Made by a program: the position numbers and the translations under genes. A DNA stretch of 64,000 nucleotides from Flavobacteriaceae bacterium UJ101. GTDB taxonomy: Bacteria; Bacteroidota; Bacteroidia; Flavobacteriales; UJ101. Under the pieces are notes generated by a model. That model ran no database searches. It saw only the letters and a list, made by a program, of their open reading frames with translations, and had not been told where the DNA came from. Location: assembly GCA_001880285.1 (NCBI GenBank), contig CP016269.1, positions 1,188,501 through 1,252,500 of the forward strand. The letters are read 5' to 3'. Positions 33,357 through 42,551 of this stretch are shown here, in pieces. Position 1 is the stretch's first letter. Each line of letters opens with the position of its first letter.

Positions 33357-35042
33357 TTGTACAAAAAAATTAATCTAATAGTTACTTTTTTTATTTCTAT
33401 TACTTTTATATTTTTTATAAAAGCTGAAATAAATGATTCTTTAATTACAAAAAATTATAAAGAATTAGAAGAAAAAATCCATGATTATGCTAAAACAAAA
33501 AAGGATAGAAAACAATATGCATACACTTATTTAAAAAAGGCTAAAATTAATAGAGATACATTAAATTTATTAAATGCTTATTACAATATTTGTTTTGTTA
33601 TAGACTATAACAAAGGTTTACAATACACAGATAGCATGCTATTAATTTCAAAAACAGGTTATTATATGAATTATCCTGAAAAGGCCTATGAAATGAAAGG
33701 AAACCTTTATTATAATCTTAATAATAATGTTGAAGCTCTCGAAAATTATTTGATAGCAGAAAAAATAGCTAAGAAAAAAAACAATAAAGAATTACTATTT
33801 TTTTTAAAACAATCTTTAGGTAATCTTTATAATAATTTTAATAGAAATAAAAAAGCTAAAAAATATTTAATTGAAACTACAAATTATCATGAAAATTTAT
33901 ATCTAAAAAATTCTTCTTCTAAAAATAGATTTTCATATTTAGCAAATTTATATTCACTAGCAAATAATTATAGAAAATCTAATAATTATGATTCAGCACA
34001 ATTTCTCCTAGATAAAGGATTAAAAATTAATAAAAATGATTCAACACTTATAAATTTGTTTTTACTAGAAAAAAATGTTATTAAATATAACTTAGAGAAC
34101 TATACTGAATCAATTGCTGGAATAAAAAGAAATTTATCCTACTTAAAGAAAAGAAAAGACACACCATTATCTGATGTCATGTCGTGTTACTTATATTTAG
34201 GTAAAAATTATGAAAAACTTAATAGAAATGATAGTACTTTATTTTTTTATAATAAAGTTGATTCATTACTAAAAATTTCAACTATTCTTTATCATGATTA
34301 TCTAAGACCATATCAATTTTTAATTAAATATTATAGAAATAAAAATGTAGAAAAGGAACTTTATTACACAAAAAGACTACTATTTTTAGATAGTGTATAT
34401 AAAAACAACACTCTTTTTCTTACAGAAAAAGTTCTTGAAGAATATGAATTACCTAATAGATTACAAAATAAAGAAAAACAAATTTCTTCATTAAAGTATT
34501 CTAAAAACAAAGCTTATTTTTGGTTATGTTTACTTTTAATTGCAATAACTCTAGTTATATACTATTTTCATCAAAGATCAAAAAATATCAAACTACGATA
34601 TGAAAAAATAATAAAAAGACTAGAAGAGAATAAACAAATAATTATTAAAAAAAATAATACTACAAATTCATCTATTGATATTGAACAAAATACTGTAGAA
34701 AAAATTATCTCTCATTTAAATAATTTCGAAAAAAACAAATTATACCTCAATAAATATACACTAAATAAGTTAGCCTCTGAATTTAATACAAATAGTACCT
34801 ATCTTTCAAAAGTTATAAACCACAAAAAAGGTATTAGTTTTTCAAATTATATCAATTCATTAAGGATTGAATATATTTTAAAAAGATTAAGAGAAGATAA
34901 AATTTTTAGAAATTATACTATTAAAGCAATAGCAGAAGAAACAGGTTTTAGTAGTGCTCAATCTTTTTCACGAACATTTAAAAAAGAAACAGGTATATAT
35001 CCTTCTTATTTTATAGAAAAAATTAATCAAAATAAATTATAA
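33357..35042 (+). CDS. Membrane-anchored TPR-AraC transcriptional regulator
   Basis: 561 residues, TTG start (no in-frame ATG near). An N-terminal hydrophobic signal (about 5-23) leads to TPR-like repeats (about 90-370), then a membrane helix (NKAYFWLCLLLIAITLVIYYF, about 382-403), a coiled linker and a C-terminal AraC double HTH (about 455-561: LASEFNTNSTYLSKVINH, GFSSAQSFSRTFKKETG). This places the sensor outside and the DNA-binding domain inside the cytoplasm. The adjoining peptide gene overlaps its stop by one base (TAATG). It probably senses a periplasmic or extracellular signal and controls the cluster; the exported peptide is a candidate ligand, which is inference. Confidence 0.88.
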   Translation: MYKKINLIVTFFISITFIFFIKAEINDSLITKNYKELEEKIHDYAKTKKDRKQYAYTYLKKAKINRDTLNLLNAYYNICFVIDYNKGLQYTDSMLLISKTGYYMNYPEKAYEMKGNLYYNLNNNVEALENYLIAEKIAKKKNNKELLFFLKQSLGNLYNNFNRNKKAKKYLIETTNYHENLYLKNSSSKNRFSYLANLYSLANNYRKSNNYDSAQFLLDKGLKINKNDSTLINLFLLEKNVIKYNLENYTESIAGIKRNLSYLKKRKDTPLSDVMSCYLYLGKNYEKLNRNDSTLFFYNKVDSLLKISTILYHDYLRPYQFLIKYYRNKNVEKELYYTKRLLFLDSVYKNNTLFLTEKVLEEYELPNRLQNKEKQISSLKYSKNKAYFWLCLLLIAITLVIYYFHQRSKNIKLRYEKIIKRLEENKQIIIKKNNTTNSSIDIEQNTVEKIISHLNNFEKNKLYLNKYTLNKLASEFNTNSTYLSKVINHKKGISFSNYINSLRIEYILKRLREDKIFRNYTIKAIAEETGFSSAQSFSRTFKKETGIYPSYFIEKINQNKL

Positions 35043-35188
35043 TGAAAACAAAAAAGTTAGAAGAAAAAAACTTTCCAAAAAGTTTAGAATTAAGAAAAAT
35101 CACTATTTCTAAAATGAATTTAGTAAAAGGTGGAGGACCAGGTGGAGGTAATACATCATTTACTTTAGGTCGAACAAGACAAAAATAA
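35042..35188 (+). CDS. Cysteine-free GG-leader peptide
   Basis: 48 residues. Leader MKTKKLEEKNFPKSLELRK, then ITISKMNLVKGG, ending with a double glycine at about 29-31. The core, from the second glycine on, is GPGGGNTSFTLGRTRQK. It has no Cys, so lanthionine rings cannot form on it; Thr/Ser (NTSFT, RT) could only be dehydrated or left unmodified. Start overlaps the regulator stop (TAATG), implying coupled translation. The core resembles neither the first precursor nor its ring pattern. It may be an inducer peptide for the regulator, or a substrate of the prolyl oligopeptidase encoded next. Confidence 0.75.
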   Translation: MKTKKLEEKNFPKSLELRKITISKMNLVKGGGPGGGNTSFTLGRTRQK

Positions 35189-35255
35189 TTTTGTAATTTT
35201 AAATCCTTAAGACTTTTTATTTTAGTCTTAAGGTTATCTATAATGCTGTTTAACG

Positions 35256-37385
35256 ATGAAATATAACAATATTTATACAATTCTATTATCTCTAATTTTA
35301 ATTTCTTTAAAAAGTCAAACTTTATCTTATGATTCTATATCATCTCCTAATAATGATCCTTATTCATTTCTAGAAGATATTGATAATGAAAAAGTAATGG
35401 AATATCTTAAAAAACAAGATCAATTAACAGATTCCATTTTAAAAACAATACAGAGTACAAATAGTATTTATGATGAGTTTATTGGAAAAAGAAAAAATAA
35501 AACAGAAATTTCAAAACTTGAAATAGTCAATAACACCTTATTTTATTTAAAGAAAGATGGGGATTTACATGCGTATCCCAAATTATATAAAAGAAGTATT
35601 TTCAAAGGAAAAGAAAAATTATTATACGATCCTTCTACTATTTCTACTAATAGTAGTGATTTATATATCAATTATATCAACCCTAGCCCTGATGGGACTA
35701 AAATTATTATAGGTTTAAGTGAAGGAGGTAAAGAGTTCTCAAATCTAATTATATTGAATACAAATAATTTATATCAATATCCTACTACATTAGATAAAAC
35801 ATTTCCTAATTCATTTTTCACTTCATGGCTATATGATAATTCTCAATTTATTTATGCTAAATTTCCTAATAGTAACAATACAGGGGTAGATCGATATGAA
35901 AATTTTGAATCTCGAATCATTAAATTGGATCATGAAAAAATCAAATCAAATGAAGTTATTTTTTCAGAAAAACATAATCCTAATATTAATATAAAAAAAT
36001 CTGATTTCCCATTGACATATACAATTAATTCAAGTACAAATTATCTATTTTCAGGAATATTTGATGGAAGCAATTCGGTAGATCATTATTATAAAACCAT
36101 TCATGATAAGAAATGGTCTAAATTATACGATGCTAACGAATCCATAATTTCATTCAGTATTAATAAAAATCAACTGATTTATTTAACAAATAAAAACACA
36201 CCTAATTATTCCATTAGGCAAACTTCTTTATCAAAACCTGATTATACTAACTATCAAACATTAATAGCTGAAGATTCTATCAGTGTATTAGAAGATTTTG
36301 TTTTAACCAAAAATGGAATTTATTTTTCAAAAGTTAAAAACGGTGTAGAAGCTAAACTATATCATTATCAAAAAGGGAAGATTAACGAAGTTAAATTACC
36401 AAAAAAAGCGGGTAGCATAAAACTAAATTCAAATTATGATCAATGTTGGATAAAAATTGAAGGGTGGACTTTTGAAGAAGAATATTATATGATAAACCCT
36501 AAAAATGATAAACTAAAACCCATTATATTTTCTGATGATAATCACATTCAAATTGAAAATGCAATAATCAAAGAAATAGAAATCCCTTCCCATGATGGGA
36601 CTTTAGTCCCTTTAAGCATAATCTATAAGAAAGGGCTAAAATTAAATGGGAAAAATAAGGTATTACTTAATGCTTATGGAGCATATGGCTATAATTATGA
36701 TGCTCTGTATGAAAATTACCTTGATTATTGGTTGTCAGAAGGAGGTGTTTATGCAATAGCTCATGTAAGAGGAGGAGGAGAAAAAGGGAAAAAATGGCAT
36801 GAAGGAGGTTTTAAAAAAACAAAGCCTAATTCTTGGAAGGATCTAATTGCTTGTACAGAATATTTAATTAACCAAGGTTATACATCTCCTTCTTATTTAG
36901 CAATAAGAGGTACTAGTGCAGGAGGAATTGTCATAGGAAGAGCTATTACAGAACGTCCTGATTTGTTTAAAGTAGCAGTAGTTAATGTTGGAGCATTAAA
37001 TATTATAGAAATGGAAAAAATGGCTACTGGAGCAGCTAATACACCTGAGTTTGGTTCTGTTAAAAACCCTGAAGAATTAAAATATTTATATGAAATGGAT
37101 GCTTATCATCATATTCAAAAAGATGTAAAATATCCTTCTGTTTATTTAACTGCTGGGATGAATGATCCTAGAATTCCTGTTTTTCAACCTGCTAAATTTG
37201 CAGCTAAAATGCAAGAATATTCTACTTCAGGGAATCCTATTTTATTAGATATAAACTTTAATAGTGGCCATGGTTATGATGTTTCAGATGAAATTTTTTA
37301 TGATGAATTGAAGAAAACAATGAATTTTATTTTATCTCAAATGGGACATCCTTATTATAAAAACACATCTAATTCAAATAAATAA
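35256..37385 (+). CDS. Exported prolyl oligopeptidase (S9 family)
   Basis: 709 residues with signal peptide (MKYNNIYTILLSLILISLKSQ). Beta-propeller (about 70-420) then an alpha/beta hydrolase domain. Catalytic triad: Ser in GTSAGGIVIG (about 554), Asp in MNDPRIP (about 638), His in SGHGYD (about 672). These serine peptidases cut peptides under about 30 residues after Pro. Family relatives trim leaders in some class III lanthipeptide pathways (FlaP-type). Its place, 67 bases after the GG peptide gene, suggests it processes or degrades the cluster peptides in the periplasm. Confidence 0.92.
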   Translation: MKYNNIYTILLSLILISLKSQTLSYDSISSPNNDPYSFLEDIDNEKVMEYLKKQDQLTDSILKTIQSTNSIYDEFIGKRKNKTEISKLEIVNNTLFYLKKDGDLHAYPKLYKRSIFKGKEKLLYDPSTISTNSSDLYINYINPSPDGTKIIIGLSEGGKEFSNLIILNTNNLYQYPTTLDKTFPNSFFTSWLYDNSQFIYAKFPNSNNTGVDRYENFESRIIKLDHEKIKSNEVIFSEKHNPNINIKKSDFPLTYTINSSTNYLFSGIFDGSNSVDHYYKTIHDKKWSKLYDANESIISFSINKNQLIYLTNKNTPNYSIRQTSLSKPDYTNYQTLIAEDSISVLEDFVLTKNGIYFSKVKNGVEAKLYHYQKGKINEVKLPKKAGSIKLNSNYDQCWIKIEGWTFEEEYYMINPKNDKLKPIIFSDDNHIQIENAIIKEIEIPSHDGTLVPLSIIYKKGLKLNGKNKVLLNAYGAYGYNYDALYENYLDYWLSEGGVYAIAHVRGGGEKGKKWHEGGFKKTKPNSWKDLIACTEYLINQGYTSPSYLAIRGTSAGGIVIGRAITERPDLFKVAVVNVGALNIIEMEKMATGAANTPEFGSVKNPEELKYLYEMDAYHHIQKDVKYPSVYLTAGMNDPRIPVFQPAKFAAKMQEYSTSGNPILLDINFNSGHGYDVSDEIFYDELKKTMNFILSQMGHPYYKNTSNSNK

Positions 37386-37388
37386 TCT

Positions 37389-37423
37389 AAAAAAAATTGA
37401 GCTACCTTTTATAGGTAGCTCAA
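37389..37423 (-). terminator. Terminator of the DUF3871 gene
   Basis: TTGAGCTACC (37397-37406) with GGTAGCTCAA (37414-37423), 7-base loop; on the minus strand a T run follows. It begins 4 bases after the DUF3871 stop and also lies just past the prolyl oligopeptidase stop on the other strand. Confidence 0.88.
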
Positions 37424-37427
37424 ATCA

Positions 37428-38510
37428 TCAACCTAAAAACCAAGAATAGTTAGAATTTCCATTCAAGGTATTTTTTAGCCCATTTGTAAAATCAAATACA
37501 TTAGTATTTCTATCTAAAAAGGTATCAATATAACTGCTCTTATTGGCTGATGTAAAAAGGTTGTACACATTCCAAAGATTGATGTTCCCTTCTCCATTTC
37601 TACAAAAAGATTCATCTGTGTAATAATCTTTTGTAATAGTAGAAATCTGTCCGTCATTTAATAATAATTCAGGAAGCTGTGATTTTTCCTTTTTTGGTAA
37701 ATAGTGATACAGCTTAATCTTTCCTATGAGCTGTGCAAATTGTCTTTCTGATAAACTGTAATTAGGAAGCTCTTGCATTTGTAGTAAATGTTTTTCCATA
37801 CTGTACGATTGGAGTAGATCTATGATTTTTTGCTTTAACTCCATATAATTACTTACTCTTATTTCAGAAGAAAATCCATCTGTAGAAATACACAAATTGC
37901 AACACACCAAATTCTGAAACCCAATAAAGAATTTAAACTTTTCAATACTCTTCTTTGAGTACAAATTTTCATGATTATAAGCTCTTACACCTCCTGCAAT
38001 TAAAGAAAGTTGATTACCATTAACATCTTCTGTAATACTTGGAATCCTTACTACAAAAGCCATCCTTTCAAAATATTGAGTTCTTTCGTAATCTAATAGG
38101 TCTTTAGCAGGCTTATGAATTGCATCAGGCACTCTACCTTTTATTTGATGTGATACTCTAATTTCTGGACTGTTTATAATATGGTTCCTAAATACATTAG
38201 AAATGCTCTCTTGGGCTATCTCTATAAACTCCTGATGTGCAATGGTCTTTTCATTATCCTTTGAGAACACAGGAATAATACAATCATTTTTTAGTTCCTT
38301 AAAGTCAATTTCTTTAGTATTTGCTTCAATAAATGGTTTTTGAACAAATTGAGATTTCTCTACAGCTTTTATTCTATCAAATAAATTGCTATTATTCTCT
38401 ATTGGATATAATTCTTTCTCTATTATGTTGCTACTTTTTTGAATAGGCTTTAAATCCAATTCAAATGCTTCTTCTATAGAAGTGGGTTGTATGATATTAT
38501 TATGTGTCAT
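37428..38510 (-). CDS. DUF3871 family protein
   Basis: 360 residues, cytoplasmic. Family features include SHQIKGRVPDAIHKPAKDLL, FVVRIPSI, GGVRAYNHENLY and the conserved centre NLVCCNLCISTDG. Members resemble phage or island proteins of the DUF932 type that often accompany Bacteroidota integrative elements. Function unknown. It overlaps the HAD gene by 11 bases. Its last codons are duplicated as a relic at 20812-20831. Confidence 0.88.
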   Translation of the reverse strand: MTHNNIIQPTSIEEAFELDLKPIQKSSNIIEKELYPIENNSNLFDRIKAVEKSQFVQKPFIEANTKEIDFKELKNDCIIPVFSKDNEKTIAHQEFIEIAQESISNVFRNHIINSPEIRVSHQIKGRVPDAIHKPAKDLLDYERTQYFERMAFVVRIPSITEDVNGNQLSLIAGGVRAYNHENLYSKKSIEKFKFFIGFQNLVCCNLCISTDGFSSEIRVSNYMELKQKIIDLLQSYSMEKHLLQMQELPNYSLSERQFAQLIGKIKLYHYLPKKEKSQLPELLLNDGQISTITKDYYTDESFCRNGEGNINLWNVYNLFTSANKSSYIDTFLDRNTNVFDFTNGLKNTLNGNSNYSWFLG

Positions 38511-39000
38511 TTGTAATGTTATTTAAAAAATTAATCATTTGGTCTGTTAACCATGAGGTTAACCCTATTTTGGGGTCAGTAATAAAAGTATGCCTCTTTT
38601 GACTTTCTAGAAAATCATTATAATCATCTAGAATAACATACTGTAAAGGCTTTTTTCTTTTGCTTTGATAGTTCTTAACCCATTGTAGTATTTCATAGCC
38701 TCTTGGGGCTGGATTATTAGAACTGGGATCTTGTAAGGCATCTGTTTTTCCTATAATTTTTCCTTTAAAACCTACTTGAATAAAGAGGGCTTCTAAATCC
38801 TTAATGGAATATAGTGTCCTCCAAGCAGAAGAAATTACAATATGTGCATCTGTCTTTTGAATTAATTTGTTTAGTAGTTCAATAGCTGTAGGATCAAAAT
38901 TAGCCCTAGAATCTCCTATTTCAAATTCTCTGTACTTTTCTGATTTAAACCAATTTAAATTATTAAGTACTCCATCAATGTCTAAAAATATAACTTTCAT
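38500..39000 (-). CDS. HAD-superfamily hydrolase-like protein
   Basis: 166 residues. N-terminal FLDIDGVLNN with the catalytic DxD (Asp7, Asp9), VISSAWRT (motif II), and YVILDDYNDF (motif IV-like). The pattern matches HAD-fold domains such as those in RNA-repair-associated proteins. Phosphatase or kinase-phosphatase activity on nucleic acid ends is possible; substrate unknown. Overlaps DUF3871 downstream and follows the RecA-like ATPase by 13 bases. Confidence 0.87.
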   Translation of the reverse strand: MKVIFLDIDGVLNNLNWFKSEKYREFEIGDSRANFDPTAIELLNKLIQKTDAHIVISSAWRTLYSIKDLEALFIQVGFKGKIIGKTDALQDPSSNNPAPRGYEILQWVKNYQSKRKKPLQYVILDDYNDFLESQKRHTFITDPKIGLTSWLTDQMINFLNNITNDT

Positions 39001-39013
39001 ATCCTAAATATAG

Positions 39014-39880
39014 TTAATGTGATGCATTATTATGCACTCCATTGGAACTAAAATGATCATGGTTGGTTAGTTGTTCCAATTGTAATTTCTTTGTTTGAAA
39101 TTGAGGTTGTAAAGCTTTTTGAAACTGTGGGTAAGAAGAATATAATTTTTCTAATTCAGTTATGCTTAGAGCACCATTAATCCTAGCAATAACCTCTTTT
39201 ACTGATATAGAATCATGATTACACCATTTTAGAATCTTTTTACCTGTGGTTGGACTTATTGTAAATTCAGGTTTTCCCATAAATAGTCCTGTTCTGTCTT
39301 TTGAACTTGTAGCATAATGTTTTATATCTAAATCAAATACAATAGTAAATTCATAATCTACACCATCTTTTTGTACAGCTTTTAGACCTACTTTTTCGGG
39401 AATATATTTCCCATCCTTTTGATTGAGTACATAGTCTTGTTTGGTTCTCATAGTGGCTATAATATGAGCATCAGCTTGTAACATTTTATCCACAAAAGCT
39501 TTTTGTAAAGGCATGATTTTACTCCAATTCGTAAAGCTATTACCTGCTAGTTTAGAATGATAATCTAATAGATAATCCCAACAATGACTGATACTATCTA
39601 GTATAATAACTTCCATACCTGCTTGTAAGCATACATCTATGGCTTTAATGTATTTTTCAGTAGTAAAAGGAGGTTTTAATGTAAGTACATTATAATTCCC
39701 AAGATCAGCATATAAATCAGCACTTCCATTTTCTGTATCTATAATGGCTACTTTGGTTAGATCATCATTGGAAAGTCCTTTTGCTAGTAATATACTAGAG
39801 TAGGTCTTCCCTGAACCAGCACTACCTTGTAATGCCAATTTGATTTTTGCTTGTTTCCTTTCGGATTTTCTTAATTGCAT
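39014..39880 (-). CDS. RecA-like ATPase (Sak4-type, element replication/recombination)
   Basis: 288 residues. Walker A GSAGSGKT at about 19-26, Walker B VIILDSISHCW at about 94-104, and TTGKKILKWCN near the end of the ATPase core. Similar phage and island ATPases (Sak4) are RecA-fold single-strand annealing or recombination mediators. First gene of the ATPase-HAD-DUF3871 run. The Sak4 label is by overall pattern. Confidence 0.82.
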   Translation of the reverse strand: MQLRKSERKQAKIKLALQGSAGSGKTYSSILLAKGLSNDDLTKVAIIDTENGSADLYADLGNYNVLTLKPPFTTEKYIKAIDVCLQAGMEVIILDSISHCWDYLLDYHSKLAGNSFTNWSKIMPLQKAFVDKMLQADAHIIATMRTKQDYVLNQKDGKYIPEKVGLKAVQKDGVDYEFTIVFDLDIKHYATSSKDRTGLFMGKPEFTISPTTGKKILKWCNHDSISVKEVIARINGALSITELEKLYSSYPQFQKALQPQFQTKKLQLEQLTNHDHFSSNGVHNNASH

Positions 39881-39935
39881 GATTATTAAAATTTAAAGTG
39901 TTAAACATTTTTCTGTTAAATTGTTCATTTATATA

Positions 39936-39972
39936 TGAAAAAAGGTTAATCCATAACTGAATTAACCTTTTC
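39936..39972 (-). terminator. Integrase terminator
   Basis: AAAGGTTAAT (39941-39950) pairs perfectly with ATTAACCTTT (39961-39970); on the minus strand a T run follows, 21 bases after the integrase stop. Confidence 0.85.
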
Positions 39973-39993
39973 TAATCGAGCATATTTTACTCA

Positions 39994-41202
39994 TTATAAG
40001 TCTAATAACTTTCTATTTTCCTTATCCAAAGCTTCATTATCAAACTCTTTTAGGTAAGACATTGTAATATTAACATCTGCATGTCCCATCATCTCAGAAA
40101 TTTTTTCAACTGAAGTACCACTCATTTTAAGGATCGTGGCAAAACTGTGTCTAGCAACATATGAAGATAACTTTTTATCAACACCTGCTATCTTGGCAAG
40201 TTCTTTTAATTTCTTATTATATCTACTCAATACTTTATGTTTCCTGTTGGCAATCTGTTGTGGAGTCATTCCATCTTTTAAAAGTATAGGAAACACATAC
40301 TGTGTTGGTCTATTTTGGGCTCTGTAATAATCCAGTATTTCCTGAACCTTTTCAATAATTTCTAAATTGAATTTACCTTTGGTTTTAGACCTTGTATAAT
40401 AAATTCTTTCATTCTGAATATTTTCCCATTTTAACAACATCATATCCTGAAAATTCATTCCTCTGGTATATATGGAAAACATAAAATAGTGATGTGCTTC
40501 CTGTAAATGAGGATATTTTGTCAAATCCACATCTCTGATTTTCTTAAATTCATCAATAGTTAAGGCTCTTTTAATAGGATTGGATTTTAACTTGGAAATT
40601 TTATACTCTTCAAAGGGATAAGGTTCTTTAGGTATTAATTTTCTTTTTCTAGCTTTATTGAAAACAGCTCTAATTTCCCTCATCTTAAAAGCAATTCCAC
40701 CATTTTGATTTCCATTTTCTCTTAAAAACACTTCGTACTTCTCTAAAAATATTGGTGTTATTTCTTGAAAACACAAATCCTTACCTCTAAATTTCACTAA
40801 TGAATCTCTAGTATCCTTATAAGCTTCACCATTAGCTGTTCTGCCTGACTTAATCATCTCAGCAATAATTTCATTGAAGAATTCTATAACCTTTAATCTA
40901 TTATTATTCTTTACACCTCTAAATTCATCTTCAAAATTTTCCAAAGTGAAATCATCTTGACTCAATTGTAGTTCTCTAATAATTTTAAATGCTCTTGCTT
41001 TAAATTGTAAAAGCAATTCATTTTCTATTTGATAATTAAGATGTTGTTTGGTAAAAGACTCATTTTTAAAATGATCTTTTTTAGATTCTAAACCTAAACT
41101 AATATTTTTCTTTTTTCTATCCTTAATTATTCTAAGATAGATTCTATGTTTACCATTAGACAATTCTCTACCATCCAACACCAATTTAATTGTTGTTGCC
41201 AT
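39994..41202 (-). CDS. int: Tyrosine recombinase / integrase of the island
   Basis: 402 residues, typical for Bacteroidota tyrosine integrases: N-terminal Arm-binding region, SAM-like core-binding domain (about 100-195), catalytic domain. Catalytic residues visible: Arg in IYTRGMN (about 232), Lys in the SKTKGK turn, ARHSFAT (box II Arg), GHADVNITMSYL with the final His and nucleophile Tyr. The first histidine of the HxxR motif is replaced (SYVAR), a variant seen in this group. It should recombine the 54-bp core at the tRNA and, through the TGTTTCAG arm repeats, drive excision. Confidence 0.95.
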   Translation of the reverse strand: MATTIKLVLDGRELSNGKHRIYLRIIKDRKKKNISLGLESKKDHFKNESFTKQHLNYQIENELLLQFKARAFKIIRELQLSQDDFTLENFEDEFRGVKNNNRLKVIEFFNEIIAEMIKSGRTANGEAYKDTRDSLVKFRGKDLCFQEITPIFLEKYEVFLRENGNQNGGIAFKMREIRAVFNKARKRKLIPKEPYPFEEYKISKLKSNPIKRALTIDEFKKIRDVDLTKYPHLQEAHHYFMFSIYTRGMNFQDMMLLKWENIQNERIYYTRSKTKGKFNLEIIEKVQEILDYYRAQNRPTQYVFPILLKDGMTPQQIANRKHKVLSRYNKKLKELAKIAGVDKKLSSYVARHSFATILKMSGTSVEKISEMMGHADVNITMSYLKEFDNEALDKENRKLLDL

Positions 41203-41220
41203 ATTGTTTGTTTTTGAATA

Positions 41221-41244
41221 AACTGCCTCAGAATTGAAGCAGTT
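41221..41244. terminator. Hairpin between DUF3987 and integrase genes
   Basis: AACTGCCTCA with TGAAGCAGTT (41221-41230, 41235-41244), 10 bp with one G-T pair. No strong T run; it may be a weak terminator of the DUF3987 gene or a leader structure of the integrase gene. Confidence 0.45.
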
Positions 41245-41279
41245 TTATTACACGTATTACATCTTTTACAGTCTTACAT

Positions 41280-42551
41280 TTATACTACTTTGTAATGACC
41301 CTTTTTAACTCGTTTAATTATTCTCTTTTTCTTCCACTGTAGAAGCTTATCAATCATTGTTCTGTTAGGAACACCATAATTCTCACCTACTTCATAAGCT
41401 TCCTGTGTTGAAAAAGACTCCCCTAAATCACTTAAAATTTTACCATCTTGTAGAGATAAAATCCCATCATCAATTGAATCATAAGTAAATTGGCTATGCC
41501 CTAGCAAAGTTTGCATTAGTTTAAGCGCTACCATAAAATCAATATTATTACATTCTATTTTATCAAACTCATGTAAATTATTCTTATTTCTAATAGCAGT
41601 TAAAATCATAGCTATTCGAAACAGTATTAAACCATGCCTATGCAAATTAGATACAAACCCTTCTGAATAATTCTCAATAATTGCTGTTCTTATAGGTTTA
41701 ATTCTATTTAAAAATTTCTGTTGTTGGGCTTCTGTAAATATAAATTCAATAGGACTAGATAAATTCTCTAACTTATCGTATAATTCAGAAATTTCTTGCC
41801 CCATTTCTTCAAATACTTCTTTATGACTTCTAGTCTTCTCTGCAAATACATCTTTAAAATCACCCACCTCATCAAAATTATAGATGATAAACCTTGAAAA
41901 CAATCCATTTTCTTTCGATTTGATCAAAGGTTGTAATTGATCTGGAGTCCCTGAAACAACCATTGCTAATTTAGCCCCTTTAATATCTACAAAAATTTTA
42001 TCTACTTTCCTACTTATAGAAATAGGTTCATGATGAAAAGCCTTTCTCAACACATCTGAATAATTACTCCAATCATTTTTCAACATATTACTCATGGTAT
42101 CTGCTTCACTTTCCATAATTAATAACCCATTTTTACTACTATCTAAATAAGAATACATTTCGGATGTACTAATATTAGCAGGTAATAACTTAATCCTAAT
42201 AGCTGGACAATCTACTTTTTTACTCCCTTTGTTTTCCTCATCACATATCCGATATGCATTTTTACTATCTTCAAAAACCCTATCATGTATTGGCTCAATT
42301 AAGGCTCTAGAATAATTCATCACTCCTTTTCCACTTGCTGGAGGGGCAATAATCATTACATATAAGTGAGCATAAATATCATCTCCATCATAAACTCCAT
42401 AAAAATTAGGTAAACAATTACTCAAAACACCTAAACTTGATAATAACACTATATCCTTCTCTCTACCTTCAAAATTTTGTGTTAATTTTTTTAACTCTTC
42501 TGGTAATCTTCTATAGATGGAAATATCTATAAAACTTCTATCCATTTTCAT
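41280..42551 (-). CDS. DUF3987 P-loop protein
   Basis: 423 residues. APPASGKGVMNYS at about 71-83 is a Walker A-like loop; the rest matches the DUF3987 helicase-like/primase-associated family found on many Bacteroidota islands. It presumably acts in element replication or excision. C-terminal MIDKLLQWKKKRIIKRVKKGHYKVV is a basic, winged-helix-like end. Overlaps the excisionase-like gene by 4 bases. Confidence 0.88.
   Translation of the reverse strand: MKMDRSFIDISIYRRLPEELKKLTQNFEGREKDIVLLSSLGVLSNCLPNFYGVYDGDDIYAHLYVMIIAPPASGKGVMNYSRALIEPIHDRVFEDSKNAYRICDEENKGSKKVDCPAIRIKLLPANISTSEMYSYLDSSKNGLLIMESEADTMSNMLKNDWSNYSDVLRKAFHHEPISISRKVDKIFVDIKGAKLAMVVSGTPDQLQPLIKSKENGLFSRFIIYNFDEVGDFKDVFAEKTRSHKEVFEEMGQEISELYDKLENLSSPIEFIFTEAQQQKFLNRIKPIRTAIIENYSEGFVSNLHRHGLILFRIAMILTAIRNKNNLHEFDKIECNNIDFMVALKLMQTLLGHSQFTYDSIDDGILSLQDGKILSDLGESFSTQEAYEVGENYGVPNRTMIDKLLQWKKKRIIKRVKKGHYKVV

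Noticed and set aside
37381-37423. Hairpin as terminator of the prolyl oligopeptidase gene
   Set aside because: The T run is on the minus strand only, so its main role is ending the DUF3871 transcript.
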